Shown one piece after another: positions 34,327 to 41,178 of a stretch of DNA of 50,894 nucleotides (its first letter is position 1; the number at the start of each line of letters is the position of its first letter). Under the pieces are notes generated by a model. It was not told the origin of the DNA. It saw only the letters and a list, made by a program, of their open reading frames with translations, and ran no database searches. The position numbers and the translations under genes were made by a program. Origin of the DNA: Burkholderia sp. H160 (lineage in GTDB: Bacteria > Pseudomonadota > Gammaproteobacteria > Burkholderiales > Burkholderiaceae); NCBI GenBank assembly GCA_000173575.1, contig ABYL01000042.1, forward strand, positions 1 through 50,894, read 5' to 3'.

Positions 34327-34710
34327 TTACTGGATCGGCGGCACCACGCCGAGCTTTTCAGCCAGCATCCTCTCGTAGACACCGAAGTGCAAGTCGACTT
34401 CCTCCTGTGTAACGACGGTCACGAAGATGTTGATCTGCGCTGGCTGCAAACCCAGTACGGTCGCGATCGCCGCTTCAAGCTGCGGCGCGCATAACCGGTC
34501 GTCAGCGAAAGTGGTGCCAACCGCAATTTCGTAAGAGGATTCCTGCCGGAATACGACCTCAGCCAGCCGCGCGCGAGCACTCATGTTGCTGTCGATAGCC
34601 AGCCGGATCACTTCGACCGCCGTGCGCATCGTTTCGGTCGGGAAACCCTTCGTTGAGCGCAACCGGACACGGTGACGCCCAAGAGTAAGCCAATCGTATT
34701 CGAATTCCAT
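34327..34710 (-). CDS. Conserved-looking hypothetical protein, 127 residues
   Basis: The protein begins MEFEYDWLTLGRHRVRLRSTKG. It has a mixed alpha/beta composition with acidic C-terminal half (PAQINIFVTVVTQEEVDLHFGVYERMLAEKLGVV). No signal peptide, membrane segment or known motif was seen. GAGG precedes ATG 34710; 197 upstream codons in the same frame are antisense to the first Hsp20 gene and were excluded. It diverges from the Hsp20 cluster over 249 bp. Function unknown. Confidence 0.65.
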   Translation of the reverse strand: MEFEYDWLTLGRHRVRLRSTKGFPTETMRTAVEVIRLAIDSNMSARARLAEVVFRQESSYEIAVGTTFADDRLCAPQLEAAIATVLGLQPAQINIFVTVVTQEEVDLHFGVYERMLAEKLGVVPPIQ

Positions 34711-34795
34711 GGTGGCCTCGCATCGTGTTACAAGGTGCTGGGTTACATAGGGGCGCTTCACGCCGGATTCAAGAACGCCACGTCGCCAAAATTTC

Positions 34796-34824
34796 CTTGA
34801 AATTTTCGTATCCAGTTCTATCTT
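34796..34824 (+). promoter_or_regulatory. Sigma-32-like heat-shock promoter
   Basis: CTTGAAA (34796-34802) matches the sigma-32 -35 element. About 13 bp downstream, TTCTATCT resembles the CCCCATNT -10 element in the last positions. It lies 136 bp upstream of the first of three Hsp20 genes, the place expected for heat-shock control. The -10 match is only partial. Confidence 0.5.
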
Positions 34825-34959
34825 AAATACCGCTCGGGCAGCCGCGCCGGGAGGTTTCAGGCGCGCTGCGTGTTTCGATTTGTTTGCCGGCAGCATGGCG
34901 GACGGACTGGAGCGCGTAGGCCGGTTCGTCCTCCTGCTGGTTTGAAGGAGGAAACGACC

Positions 34960-35403
34960 ATGAGTGATCTCTACTTCGGGACCGACCTTTTCAGCGAGTT
35001 CGACCGTCTGCAACGGCAGATGGCGAGCCTGTTCGGCGGCTTCCCATCCAGCATTCGTTCCGGGCGCTTCAGCGCTTTCCCGCAGGTCAACATCGGTTCG
35101 ACCGACGATTCGATCGAGATCGTCGCATTCGCACCGGGTGTCGATGCGGCGAACCTCGACGTATCCATCGACAAGGGCCTGCTGACCATCAGCGGCGAAC
35201 GCAGGAGCGTACGGCCGGACGCGGCTGGCGACGACACGCGCACCTATGCGCAGGAGCGCTTCGTCGGCTCGTTCCGGCGTGTCATTGAACTGCCGCAGCA
35301 CGCCGATCCCGACAAGGTCACGGCGAAGTACACCAATGGCTGTCTGACCGTGAGCATTGGCAAGCGGGAGACGTCAAAGCCGCGGGCCATCAGCGTTCAA
35401 TGA
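34960..35403 (+). CDS. Small heat-shock protein Hsp20, first of three
   Basis: A 147-residue alpha-crystallin-type chaperone. A short N-terminal arm (FSEFDRLQRQMASLFGGF) leads to the crystallin domain from PQVNIGSTDD to AKYTNGCLTVSI, with the conserved A-x-x-x-N-G-x-L motif, and ends with an I-x-V tail (AISVQ) used for oligomer contacts. AAGGAGG stands before the ATG. It binds unfolding proteins in the cytoplasm without ATP. The gap to the second Hsp20 gene is 28 bp. Confidence 0.92.
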   Translation: MSDLYFGTDLFSEFDRLQRQMASLFGGFPSSIRSGRFSAFPQVNIGSTDDSIEIVAFAPGVDAANLDVSIDKGLLTISGERRSVRPDAAGDDTRTYAQERFVGSFRRVIELPQHADPDKVTAKYTNGCLTVSIGKRETSKPRAISVQ

Positions 35404-35431
35404 ACTGCGCCAGATAACCGAGGAGAACATC

Positions 35432-35839
35432 ATGAACGATACGACAGAACTTGCCCGAAAAGATGAAACGGCAGTTTCCCGCCGCGAAGACGAACAGTCG
35501 CAACGGCGGGTCACGCTAACGCCGCCTGTAGATATCTTCGAGGATAGTCAGGGCATCACCCTGTGGGCGGATTTGCCCGGCGTGACCAGGGAACGCCTCG
35601 ACGTGAAGGTGCACGACGGCAATCTGTACATTGAGGCCGAAGCGGTGGTGCCGACGCCGACGGCCTTACGCGTGCAGCATGCGGAGATCCGCGAGCCTCA
35701 CTTCGCGCGGGCTTTTTCCCTCAGTCCTGAGTTCGACACTTCGAAAATCGACGCAAACCTGAAGGACGGCGTGCTGAAGTTGACGATACCCCGCCGCGAC
35801 GAAGCGCGGCCGCGCCGCATCGAGGTGCGCACGGGCTGA
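35432..35839 (+). CDS. Small heat-shock protein Hsp20, second of three
   Basis: A 135-residue Hsp20 with a charged N-terminal arm (ELARKDETAVSRREDEQSQRR), a crystallin domain from PPVDIFEDSQG to ANLKDGVLKLTIPRR, and a C-terminal I-E-V motif. GAGGAG precedes ATG 35432. It differs strongly from the first copy, so the three genes are old paralogues rather than a recent amplification; products may form mixed oligomers. Confidence 0.92.
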   Translation: MNDTTELARKDETAVSRREDEQSQRRVTLTPPVDIFEDSQGITLWADLPGVTRERLDVKVHDGNLYIEAEAVVPTPTALRVQHAEIREPHFARAFSLSPEFDTSKIDANLKDGVLKLTIPRRDEARPRRIEVRTG

Positions 35840-35965
35840 AAGTGCGGGCAACAGCGACAGGGAGATCGCCCGGCGGCGGCAGGTACAAGTGGTAGGCGGC
35901 GGAGTCGGGAGTCCGGTGACATGGAGAATATCCGGCTCTCCCGCCACACTTTAGCGGAGGATAGG

Positions 35966-36523
35966 ATGAACACGAGAAAGTGGAATCCCTTCAAGTTTCT
36001 TCGCGGCGCGGGACGCAGGTCCGATGCGCAGAGTCCGGAAGGTGGGTCGGAAAGCGAACAATGGCATGCCTCATGGCCTGATGTTTCGCGATTACTCTCG
36101 CGGGAACCATGGCGTGCTGTTGAAGAGTTCTTTCACGATCCGTTCGCTGGACGCGGTGCCTTGGAACGATGGTTCGGCGACTTCAGTTCAGCGCGCTTCC
36201 AGCCGCGCATCGACGTGGTCGACGAAGGACAGGTGCTGCGCGTAACTGCCGAATTACCCGGAATGGAGCGGGACGATCTGAACGTCACCGTGGAGGACGG
36301 GGCGCTCGTGTTGCGAGGCGAAAAAAAACAGGACGTACGCAGCGAGGAGGACGGTTGCTACCGGCTGGAGCGGGCCTACGGAAGTTTCGTGCGCACGATT
36401 CCGATGCCGGATAACGCCGATCCCGAACACACCCTGGCGAAGTTCGATAACGGTGTGCTCACTTTGACGGTGCCGAAATCTGAACCGTCACGAACTGCTG
36501 GCCGCACGATCGATATCGGCTAG
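35966..36523 (+). CDS. Small heat-shock protein Hsp20, third of three
   Basis: A 185-residue Hsp20 with a longer, basic N-terminal arm (WNPFKFLRGAGRR), the PFAGRGALERWFGDF region, a crystallin domain from FQPRIDVVDEGQ to AKFDNGVLTLTVPK, and a C-terminal I-D-I motif. GGAGG lies before ATG 35966. The 126-bp gap to the second gene has no obvious terminator, so co-transcription is likely. Confidence 0.92.
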   Translation: MNTRKWNPFKFLRGAGRRSDAQSPEGGSESEQWHASWPDVSRLLSREPWRAVEEFFHDPFAGRGALERWFGDFSSARFQPRIDVVDEGQVLRVTAELPGMERDDLNVTVEDGALVLRGEKKQDVRSEEDGCYRLERAYGSFVRTIPMPDNADPEHTLAKFDNGVLTLTVPKSEPSRTAGRTIDIG

Positions 36524-36564
36524 TGTCAGGAACAGCGCGACGGCAGTGGATGATCGGGAGCAGG

Positions 36565-36637
36565 GGGCCGTTAGCTCAGTTGGTAGAGCAGCGGACTTTT
36601 AATCCGTTGGTCACTGGTTCGAATCCAGTACGGCCTA
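36565..36637 (+). tRNA. tRNA-Lys (anticodon TTT)
   Basis: A complete cloverleaf fits: acceptor stem GGGCCGT/ACGGCCT with a G-U first pair, D-arm GCTC/GAGC, anticodon stem GCGGA/TCCGT with loop CTTTTAA (anticodon TTT), and a perfect T-arm ACTGG/CCAGT with TTCGAAT loop. After discriminator A637 the genome reads CCC rather than CCA, so the terminal A would have to be added by tRNA nucleotidyltransferase. Confidence 0.93.
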
Positions 36638-37157
36638 CCCGGTCCACATGATTGAGTCGGACGCGTGCCCGAGGCTCGGTTGGGTTCACTGTTCGCATGA
36701 GGACCAGTTTGGTGAAGGTTCTTCCAGGTAGGCTGGGTACGAGCAAGGACCGCCCGCGCTCAGAGGGAGTATGAGCCACCAAGGAAACCATTGTCGCGCG
36801 AAGCCGCCGAGTTGCTAGAGCAGCTCGGGTTGGCATCGCAGCAGTTACAACCCCAAGGTTTTTAACGCTCCCCAACTTTAGTTGACGGCGCTGCCCTGGT
36901 AGTTGCAACTCTAGTTGAAGTGGAAAATTCCGTCGGCACCTTGGGTGACAAGGACCAGCGGGCATATTGCAGCTGCACACTGGTAGTTGCAGGTTCAGTT
37001 GCGCGAGCGGACGACGCCCGATGATCCGAGGCAGCCTCCGAGATCGACACCGCGTACTCCGGATAAACCGGCCGCGTCGGTGCGCGGACCGGCTGCGCCG
37101 CATCGCCCTATAATAGACAGGGGATGGTCTGGCGAATGAATATTCCGGGGTATAGCT
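36638..37157. other. Non-coding stretch downstream of tRNA-Lys
   Basis: No gene was recognised in these 520 bp. It contains a cluster of related short repeats at 36841-37001 and a TATAAT-like hexamer at 37109-37114, 44 bp before the ParD gene. The stretch between a tRNA and a toxin-antitoxin pair is a typical place for traces of integrated elements. Confidence 0.5.
36841..37001. repeat. Cluster of AGTTG-containing short repeats
   Basis: Two 22-bp direct repeats beginning CTGGTAGTTGCA (36896-36917 and 36980-37001) agree at 18 positions. A shorter AACTTTAGTTGA (36873-36884) repeats AACTCTAGTTGA inside the first unit (11 of 12), and AGTTACAACC at 36843 resembles the AGTTGCAACT palindrome within unit one. 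Repeated sites of this kind at about 80-bp spacing resemble transposase-binding sites at transposon ends. Confidence 0.45.
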
Positions 37158-37415
37158 ATGATCAATGCGGATCTTGGGCAACAGCTTGAGGGCTATATCG
37201 CGAAGTTGGTTGAGTCGGGTCGCTACGGTTCTGAAAGCGAGGTATTGCGCGAAGGCGTAAAGCTCATTCAGGATCGCGAACTGAAACTCAAGGCGCTGGA
37301 TGCGATCATCGATCGCGGCATTGTCGATTCGGAGGCCGGAAGGGGCACGCCCGCCACGGACGTGTTCGACCGACTCGAAGCAAAGTACCATGCAATGGCG
37401 AGCACGAGGCAATGA
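37158..37415 (+). CDS. parD: ParD-type antitoxin
   Basis: An 85-residue protein with a ribbon-helix-helix N terminus (LGQQLEGYIAKLVESGRYGSESEVLREGVKLIQDRE), as in ParD/CopG antitoxins that bind their own promoter, and a flexible C-terminal half that would block the toxin. A TATAAT hexamer lies 44 bp upstream, but its -35 is poor, as is the ribosome binding site. The stop overlaps the toxin start by four bases (ATGA). Confidence 0.88.
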   Translation: MINADLGQQLEGYIAKLVESGRYGSESEVLREGVKLIQDRELKLKALDAIIDRGIVDSEAGRGTPATDVFDRLEAKYHAMASTRQ

Positions 37416-37714
37416 TTGTCCAGATTCTTCCTGATGCGGAGGCCGACCTTGAGGCGATCGGCGACTACCTGGCCCGCGACAATCCTCGTCGCGCGCTGAG
37501 TTTCGTGCACGAGCTGCGTGACAAGTGCCGGCGGCTTGTCGACGTGTATCTTGCATTCCCGATTGTGCCTCGCTACGAAGACCTCGGCGTGCGCCACCAG
37601 GTTCACGGCGGTCATCAGATTTTTTATCGTGTCGTTGGCGAGCCTCCCGAGCGCATCGATGTTATTCACGTCCTGCATAGCACGCACAACTACTCTGCGA
37701 CACTGTTTCCCTGA
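37412..37714 (+). CDS. parE: ParE/RelE-family toxin
   Basis: A 100-residue toxin: MIVQILPDAEADLEAIGDYLARDNPRRALSF helix hairpin, then RYEDLGVRHQVHGGHQIFYRVV and IDVIHVLHSTHN strands, the ordinary ParE fold. Relatives poison DNA gyrase or cleave mRNA; which applies here cannot be told. It is coupled to the upstream antitoxin gene and looks intact. Confidence 0.88.
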   Translation: MIVQILPDAEADLEAIGDYLARDNPRRALSFVHELRDKCRRLVDVYLAFPIVPRYEDLGVRHQVHGGHQIFYRVVGEPPERIDVIHVLHSTHNYSATLFP

Positions 37715-37992
37715 ATTTGCGTGAGCCGCACGACGACGATCCGATTGCTTCCGCGGGCGTGGTCTTGCTCAGGATCGGCGACGTTCTGCGCAAACGCGTG
37801 CCATTGCCGATTGCCCATCCTCTACTGTCCAGCGTTGAATGCCAATGCCCCATGTGTGAAAACGCGACTTGCTTCGACATTTCCGACGGGGGCACCCGCC
37901 GATAGGCGTTCCGGATGCCAATGAACTGTCCATGGGCGGGGGCTACTGCGTCTGCGCACTAGGAAGGTATTTCGTACCTGATCGACCTCTTA

Positions 37993-38373
37993 TTAGCGGG
38001 TCGCGCGATGTCGTTCAAATGCGGTCTGGCACGAAACGCATCGGGCCGTGCAGGGCGCGGCGGCAAGCCGCTCATAACCGATCGGCTCCCCGCACTCGAC
38101 GCATGCGCCGTAGAGGCCGGCGGCGATGCGTGCCAGCGCTCCGTCGATCTGCTGCAGTTCATGGAAATCGTGCCGCGCGAGGGCAGCGCGCAACTCGTCG
38201 CCCGCCTTGCGCGATGCGGTCTCGTCGGGATGCGACTCGGGGCCCAGCGCTTCGGGCGGTCGGGCTCCGGCGAGATCTCCGTATTCGCCGTGCAGCGTCG
38301 CCAGCAACTCACGACGGCGCTCGCAGAGCCTTTGCTGTAACAGCATCAGTTCGGCAGAGGTGAGGGTGATCAT
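37993..38373 (-). CDS. DksA/TraR-family C4 zinc-finger protein
   Basis: A 126-residue protein with a coiled-coil hairpin (LMLLQQRLCERRRELLATLHGEYGD ... DFHELQQIDGALARIAAGLYG) and a zinc finger C-x2-C near residue 98 (CVECGEPI) with C-x2-C in RCVSCQ. DksA-type proteins insert the coiled coil into the RNA polymerase secondary channel. The D-x-x-D/A tip motif of true DksA is not clear, so it is a TraR/YbiI-like relative. ATG 38373 was chosen over an upstream frame opening lacking family similarity. Confidence 0.82.
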   Translation of the reverse strand: MITLTSAELMLLQQRLCERRRELLATLHGEYGDLAGARPPEALGPESHPDETASRKAGDELRAALARHDFHELQQIDGALARIAAGLYGACVECGEPIGYERLAAAPCTARCVSCQTAFERHRATR

Positions 38374-38609
38374 GGGCAAGATTGATGTGTTCTGTAACGC
38401 CACGCACAACGGTGGAATTACGAAGGCCTTCCGTCTGATTACATGCCCGCCGAATAAGATTTTAACTCGCGCGCGATTCGAGTTCGACGGGCATACGTCA
38501 AGTATAGGTTTTGCAAAGCAGCAGTATCGACCCGTCGTGGGCGAAGCCTTATGAGGCGCTCAGAGATTGGGGCGGGACGGCATGCGCCGACTGGCGAAGG
38601 GAGGATGCC

Positions 38610-39272
38610 ATGGCATCTCGGCTAACTATGCAGGAGGTCACGATTCCCGTGGAGGGCGCGCGTTTGATGGGCACGCTTGCGCTGCCGCAGAACGCTCGCT
38701 CACTGGTTCTGTTCGCGCACGGCAGTGGCAGCTCGCGGTTCAGCCCGCGCAACCGGTACGTGGCCGCTGAACTCAATGGGGCCAGCATCGGAACGATGCT
38801 GATGGACCTGCTCTCCGAGCAGGAAGACACCGGCCCGGCTGCCCGCTTCGAGATCGATCTGCTGGCAACGCGTCTCGCACAAGCGACGGAATGGATCGCA
38901 GCGCGGCAGTCACCACCGCTATCCGTTGGCTACTTCGGCGCGAGCACGGGCGCCGCTGCAGCGATCCGCGCGGCGTGGGTATCGTCTGTTCCGATCCAGG
39001 CCATCGTTTCGCGAGGCGGGAGGCCCGATCTCGCCGGACGCGGCGTGCTCTCGTCAGTGCACGTGCCTACGTTGCTGGTGGTCGGCGGGCTCGATGCTCA
39101 CATCATCGAACTCAATCGCGCGGCGTTCGCCCTGCTCGAAGGCCCGAAGGATCTGGTAATCGTTCCCGGCGCGACGCACCTGTTTGAGGAGCCCGGCACA
39201 CTGGAAGCCGTCGCGCGGCTCGCTGTGCATTGGTTCGAGCGCTACCTCGGCAACTCGCGTGGCAACGCGTGA
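38610..39272 (+). CDS. Alpha/beta hydrolase, dienelactone-hydrolase type
   Basis: A 220-residue cytoplasmic hydrolase. It has LVLFAHGSGSS as oxyanion-hole strand, GYFGASTGAAAAI as nucleophile elbow (Ser in G-A-S-T-G), GGLDAHI with the catalytic Asp and PGATHLFEEPG with the catalytic His. Proteins of this group act on small esters or lactones; substrate unknown. GGGAGG stands ahead of ATG 38610. It is transcribed alone, facing the CapA gene. Confidence 0.85.
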   Translation: MASRLTMQEVTIPVEGARLMGTLALPQNARSLVLFAHGSGSSRFSPRNRYVAAELNGASIGTMLMDLLSEQEDTGPAARFEIDLLATRLAQATEWIAARQSPPLSVGYFGASTGAAAAIRAAWVSSVPIQAIVSRGGRPDLAGRGVLSSVHVPTLLVVGGLDAHIIELNRAAFALLEGPKDLVIVPGATHLFEEPGTLEAVARLAVHWFERYLGNSRGNA

Positions 39273-39339
39273 TGCTGCACCCACCGGCGTTAGCCGGCCG
39301 GGCTGGCGAGGCACACGAGCTGCTGTGGATGCGCAGCGC

Positions 39340-40452
39340 CTAAGCGAATGCGCGCAGCACGAGTGTGTCGTCTGCGCGCCGCTCAACGGCAGCACCTAAC
39401 GGCCTACTTTCCCGATTGAGCGTTTCTTCCAGCCATCGTACGCCTTCTTCGGGCGCCCGGTTGATGCGGAAGCGGCGTGTCTGGGTGGGCGTCATCGACA
39501 GTTCGACCAGCTTGCCCGTAGCGACCTCGACGACGGGGAAATACATCACCGATAGATCGCCGCGATACGCTTCCTGACCGCTGATACCTTCATAGTCGTT
39601 GATGAAGTCCCCGGCGCCGTACAGGATGAGCTTGTCCTGATACACCTCAATGCCCTTCACGTGGTGCGACGAATGACCGTGCACCACGTCCACTGCAGCC
39701 GAATCGACGAGATCGTGTGCGAAGCGCCGGTGCGACGCCGGTATGTCGAAATCGAAGTTCGCGCCCCAATGGATCGAGACGACAACGACATCGGCGGGTT
39801 GCTTGACCCTACGCACCTGCGTCGCGATTGCGCGCACGGATTCGGCGGAAAGATCCTCGAGCCGATTCACACCGGGACGGCTCCGGCCGGCAGCCCAGTC
39901 CTCGCCCACGCCGCTGCATTGCGTCGCGAAGCCGAAGATCACCACCCGGCCTTGGCCCCCGAGCTCGATCAGGGCCGGCGTGGCCGCCTCGACGTCGTCC
40001 TGTCCCGCGCCGGCCGTATGAATGCCGGCGGCACGCAAGGTACTCAGGGTTTCCGTCAGGCCGCGGTAGCCCCAGTCGAGCACGTGATTATTCGCGAGCG
40101 AGCAGCAGTCGATTTTCGCCGCGCTCAGGACAGGCGCGTTGGCGGGATGGATGCGATAGTGGATGCCCTTCCCGGGCCATGCGTCCTCGCTGGACGTGAC
40201 TGCGGCCTCCAGATTTATGATGCGCGCGTCGGGACTTATGCGATCAAGTTCGCGCCGCGCATCGCCCCAAACGTAGTCGAACGGGACACGTTCCGGCAAC
40301 GGGCCGGCATGCGCCTCGGCGAGGCTCACATAGTCTTTCGCCGATCGAACATAGGGCTCGAAGAGACGGGGCCGGCTGGGATGCTTCAGTATCTGATCGA
40401 TGCCGCGCCCCAACATCACATCCCCGCATAGAAACAGCGTGATGCAGTTCAT
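39340..40452 (-). CDS. CapA-family metallophosphatase-like protein (PGA_cap)
   Basis: A 370-residue protein starting LFLCGDVMLGRGIDQIL with the D-x-M-L-G-R metal motif of the family, then RIINLEAAVTS, SLANNHVLDWGYRGL (N-N-H-x-L-D) and VSIHWGANFDFDIPASHRRFAHDLVDSAAVDVVHGHSSHHVKG (W-G and H-G-H). This is the calcineurin-like fold called CapA or PgsA, linked to poly-gamma-glutamate or other capsule synthesis, but many members are isolated genes of unknown role, as here. There is no signal peptide. Confidence 0.9.
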   Translation of the reverse strand: MNCITLFLCGDVMLGRGIDQILKHPSRPRLFEPYVRSAKDYVSLAEAHAGPLPERVPFDYVWGDARRELDRISPDARIINLEAAVTSSEDAWPGKGIHYRIHPANAPVLSAAKIDCCSLANNHVLDWGYRGLTETLSTLRAAGIHTAGAGQDDVEAATPALIELGGQGRVVIFGFATQCSGVGEDWAAGRSRPGVNRLEDLSAESVRAIATQVRRVKQPADVVVVSIHWGANFDFDIPASHRRFAHDLVDSAAVDVVHGHSSHHVKGIEVYQDKLILYGAGDFINDYEGISGQEAYRGDLSVMYFPVVEVATGKLVELSMTPTQTRRFRINRAPEEGVRWLEETLNRESRPLGAAVERRADDTLVLRAFA

Positions 40453-40628
40453 GTGTCAGCCAGCAGCGAAATTCCTTGGCAGCGCCGGTCGTCGCGTATC
40501 GGTAGCGGCATCCCTGGGCGTGGACGCTTTTAGAATAGTTCGCGGGCATTTCTGCGTCCAGGCAGGCGGTCCGTACAATGGCGGCCCGCGTGTCGTTGTC
40601 GATCATTTGGGGTCATTCCTGCCCGGTT

Positions 40629-40799
40629 GGGGTAAGTGTACTTTCCGCGCGAAATCTGGCGGTTTTGCGTGCCGAACCACCTGCAGCAAGCCTTTGCCGC
40701 CGATCCGGTTTCTCGCGGCCCGCGGGATGGCAAGTTATTGAAATTTTGGATCTTTTCGGATCTACCCGCCATTTTTCGCGCGGGAAGTACACTTCCCCC
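40629..40799. repeat. MITE-like 171-bp repeat, copy 1
   Basis: The element has long terminal inverted repeats beginning GGGG-AAGTGTACTT-CCGCGCGAAA and a non-coding centre. A second copy of the same length lies at 49226-49396; by eye they differ at 9 of 171 positions (about 95% identity). No clear target-site duplication was seen. It ends immediately before an orphan tRNA 3' end. Confidence 0.85.
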
Positions 40800-40800
40800 T

Positions 40801-40826
40801 GGGTTCGAATCCCGCCCGGCCCACCA
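40801..40826 (+). other. Orphan tRNA 3' end (T-loop, acceptor strand, CCA)
   Basis: The 26 bases start with GGGTTCGAATCCC (T-stem end, TTCGAAT loop) and finish with CCGGCCCACCA, the 3' acceptor strand plus CCA. The matching 5' part of a tRNA is not found upstream; instead the MITE-like element begins at once. Such 3' scraps are left by integration into or excision from a tRNA attachment site. Confidence 0.65.
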
Positions 40827-41178
40827 AGCATGGCTGGTGTTTGCAGGTTTGGGCTGGAAAGTGGAACGTTCCGCAATCGCCAAAAAATGGCGGAAAAGAG
40901 GTGTGACCGCAGCTCTGCGAGCCTTATCCCGCGGCGCTTGCTGGGTGTGGGCAGCGGACTGGGACCTGCAGTTGCCTGCGCGGGCGTACCACAAGCGGAC
41001 CCGTTTCATGAAGGCAGCTACGTGTTCACGCGGACACATGGAGGCGCAGATCTTCTGCCGCTCATTGGAAGCGCGTCATCCTCGGCCTGGTCCTGAACTT
41101 AGGTAGGATTGCCGGTAATGGCGCCACCAGGATAGCTCTTTGTTTTATCCGTGCGGTCAGCGCGGAAGCGTTGCGATG
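40827..41178. other. Non-coding stretch after the orphan tRNA end
   Basis: No recognisable gene in 352 bp. The only structure noted is a small hairpin at 40878-40892 (CGCCA-AAAAA-TGGCG). Long open frames here are created by the MITE and tRNA sequence and are not coding. Confidence 0.5.

Noticed and set aside
36576-37556. A 326-codon minus-strand frame ending in GRTGFEPVTNGLKV
   Set aside because: That ending is the well-known false translation of the reverse strand of a tRNA gene; it covers tRNA-Lys.
39293-39315. A short CCGGC-GTTA-GCCGG hairpin after the hydrolase gene, considered as a terminator
   Set aside because: Stem of only five pairs and no T-run follows.
40530-41106. Open frames containing GRDSNPG or GGIRTQG
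   Set aside because: They are produced by the orphan tRNA 3' end and the MITE-like repeat, not by real genes.
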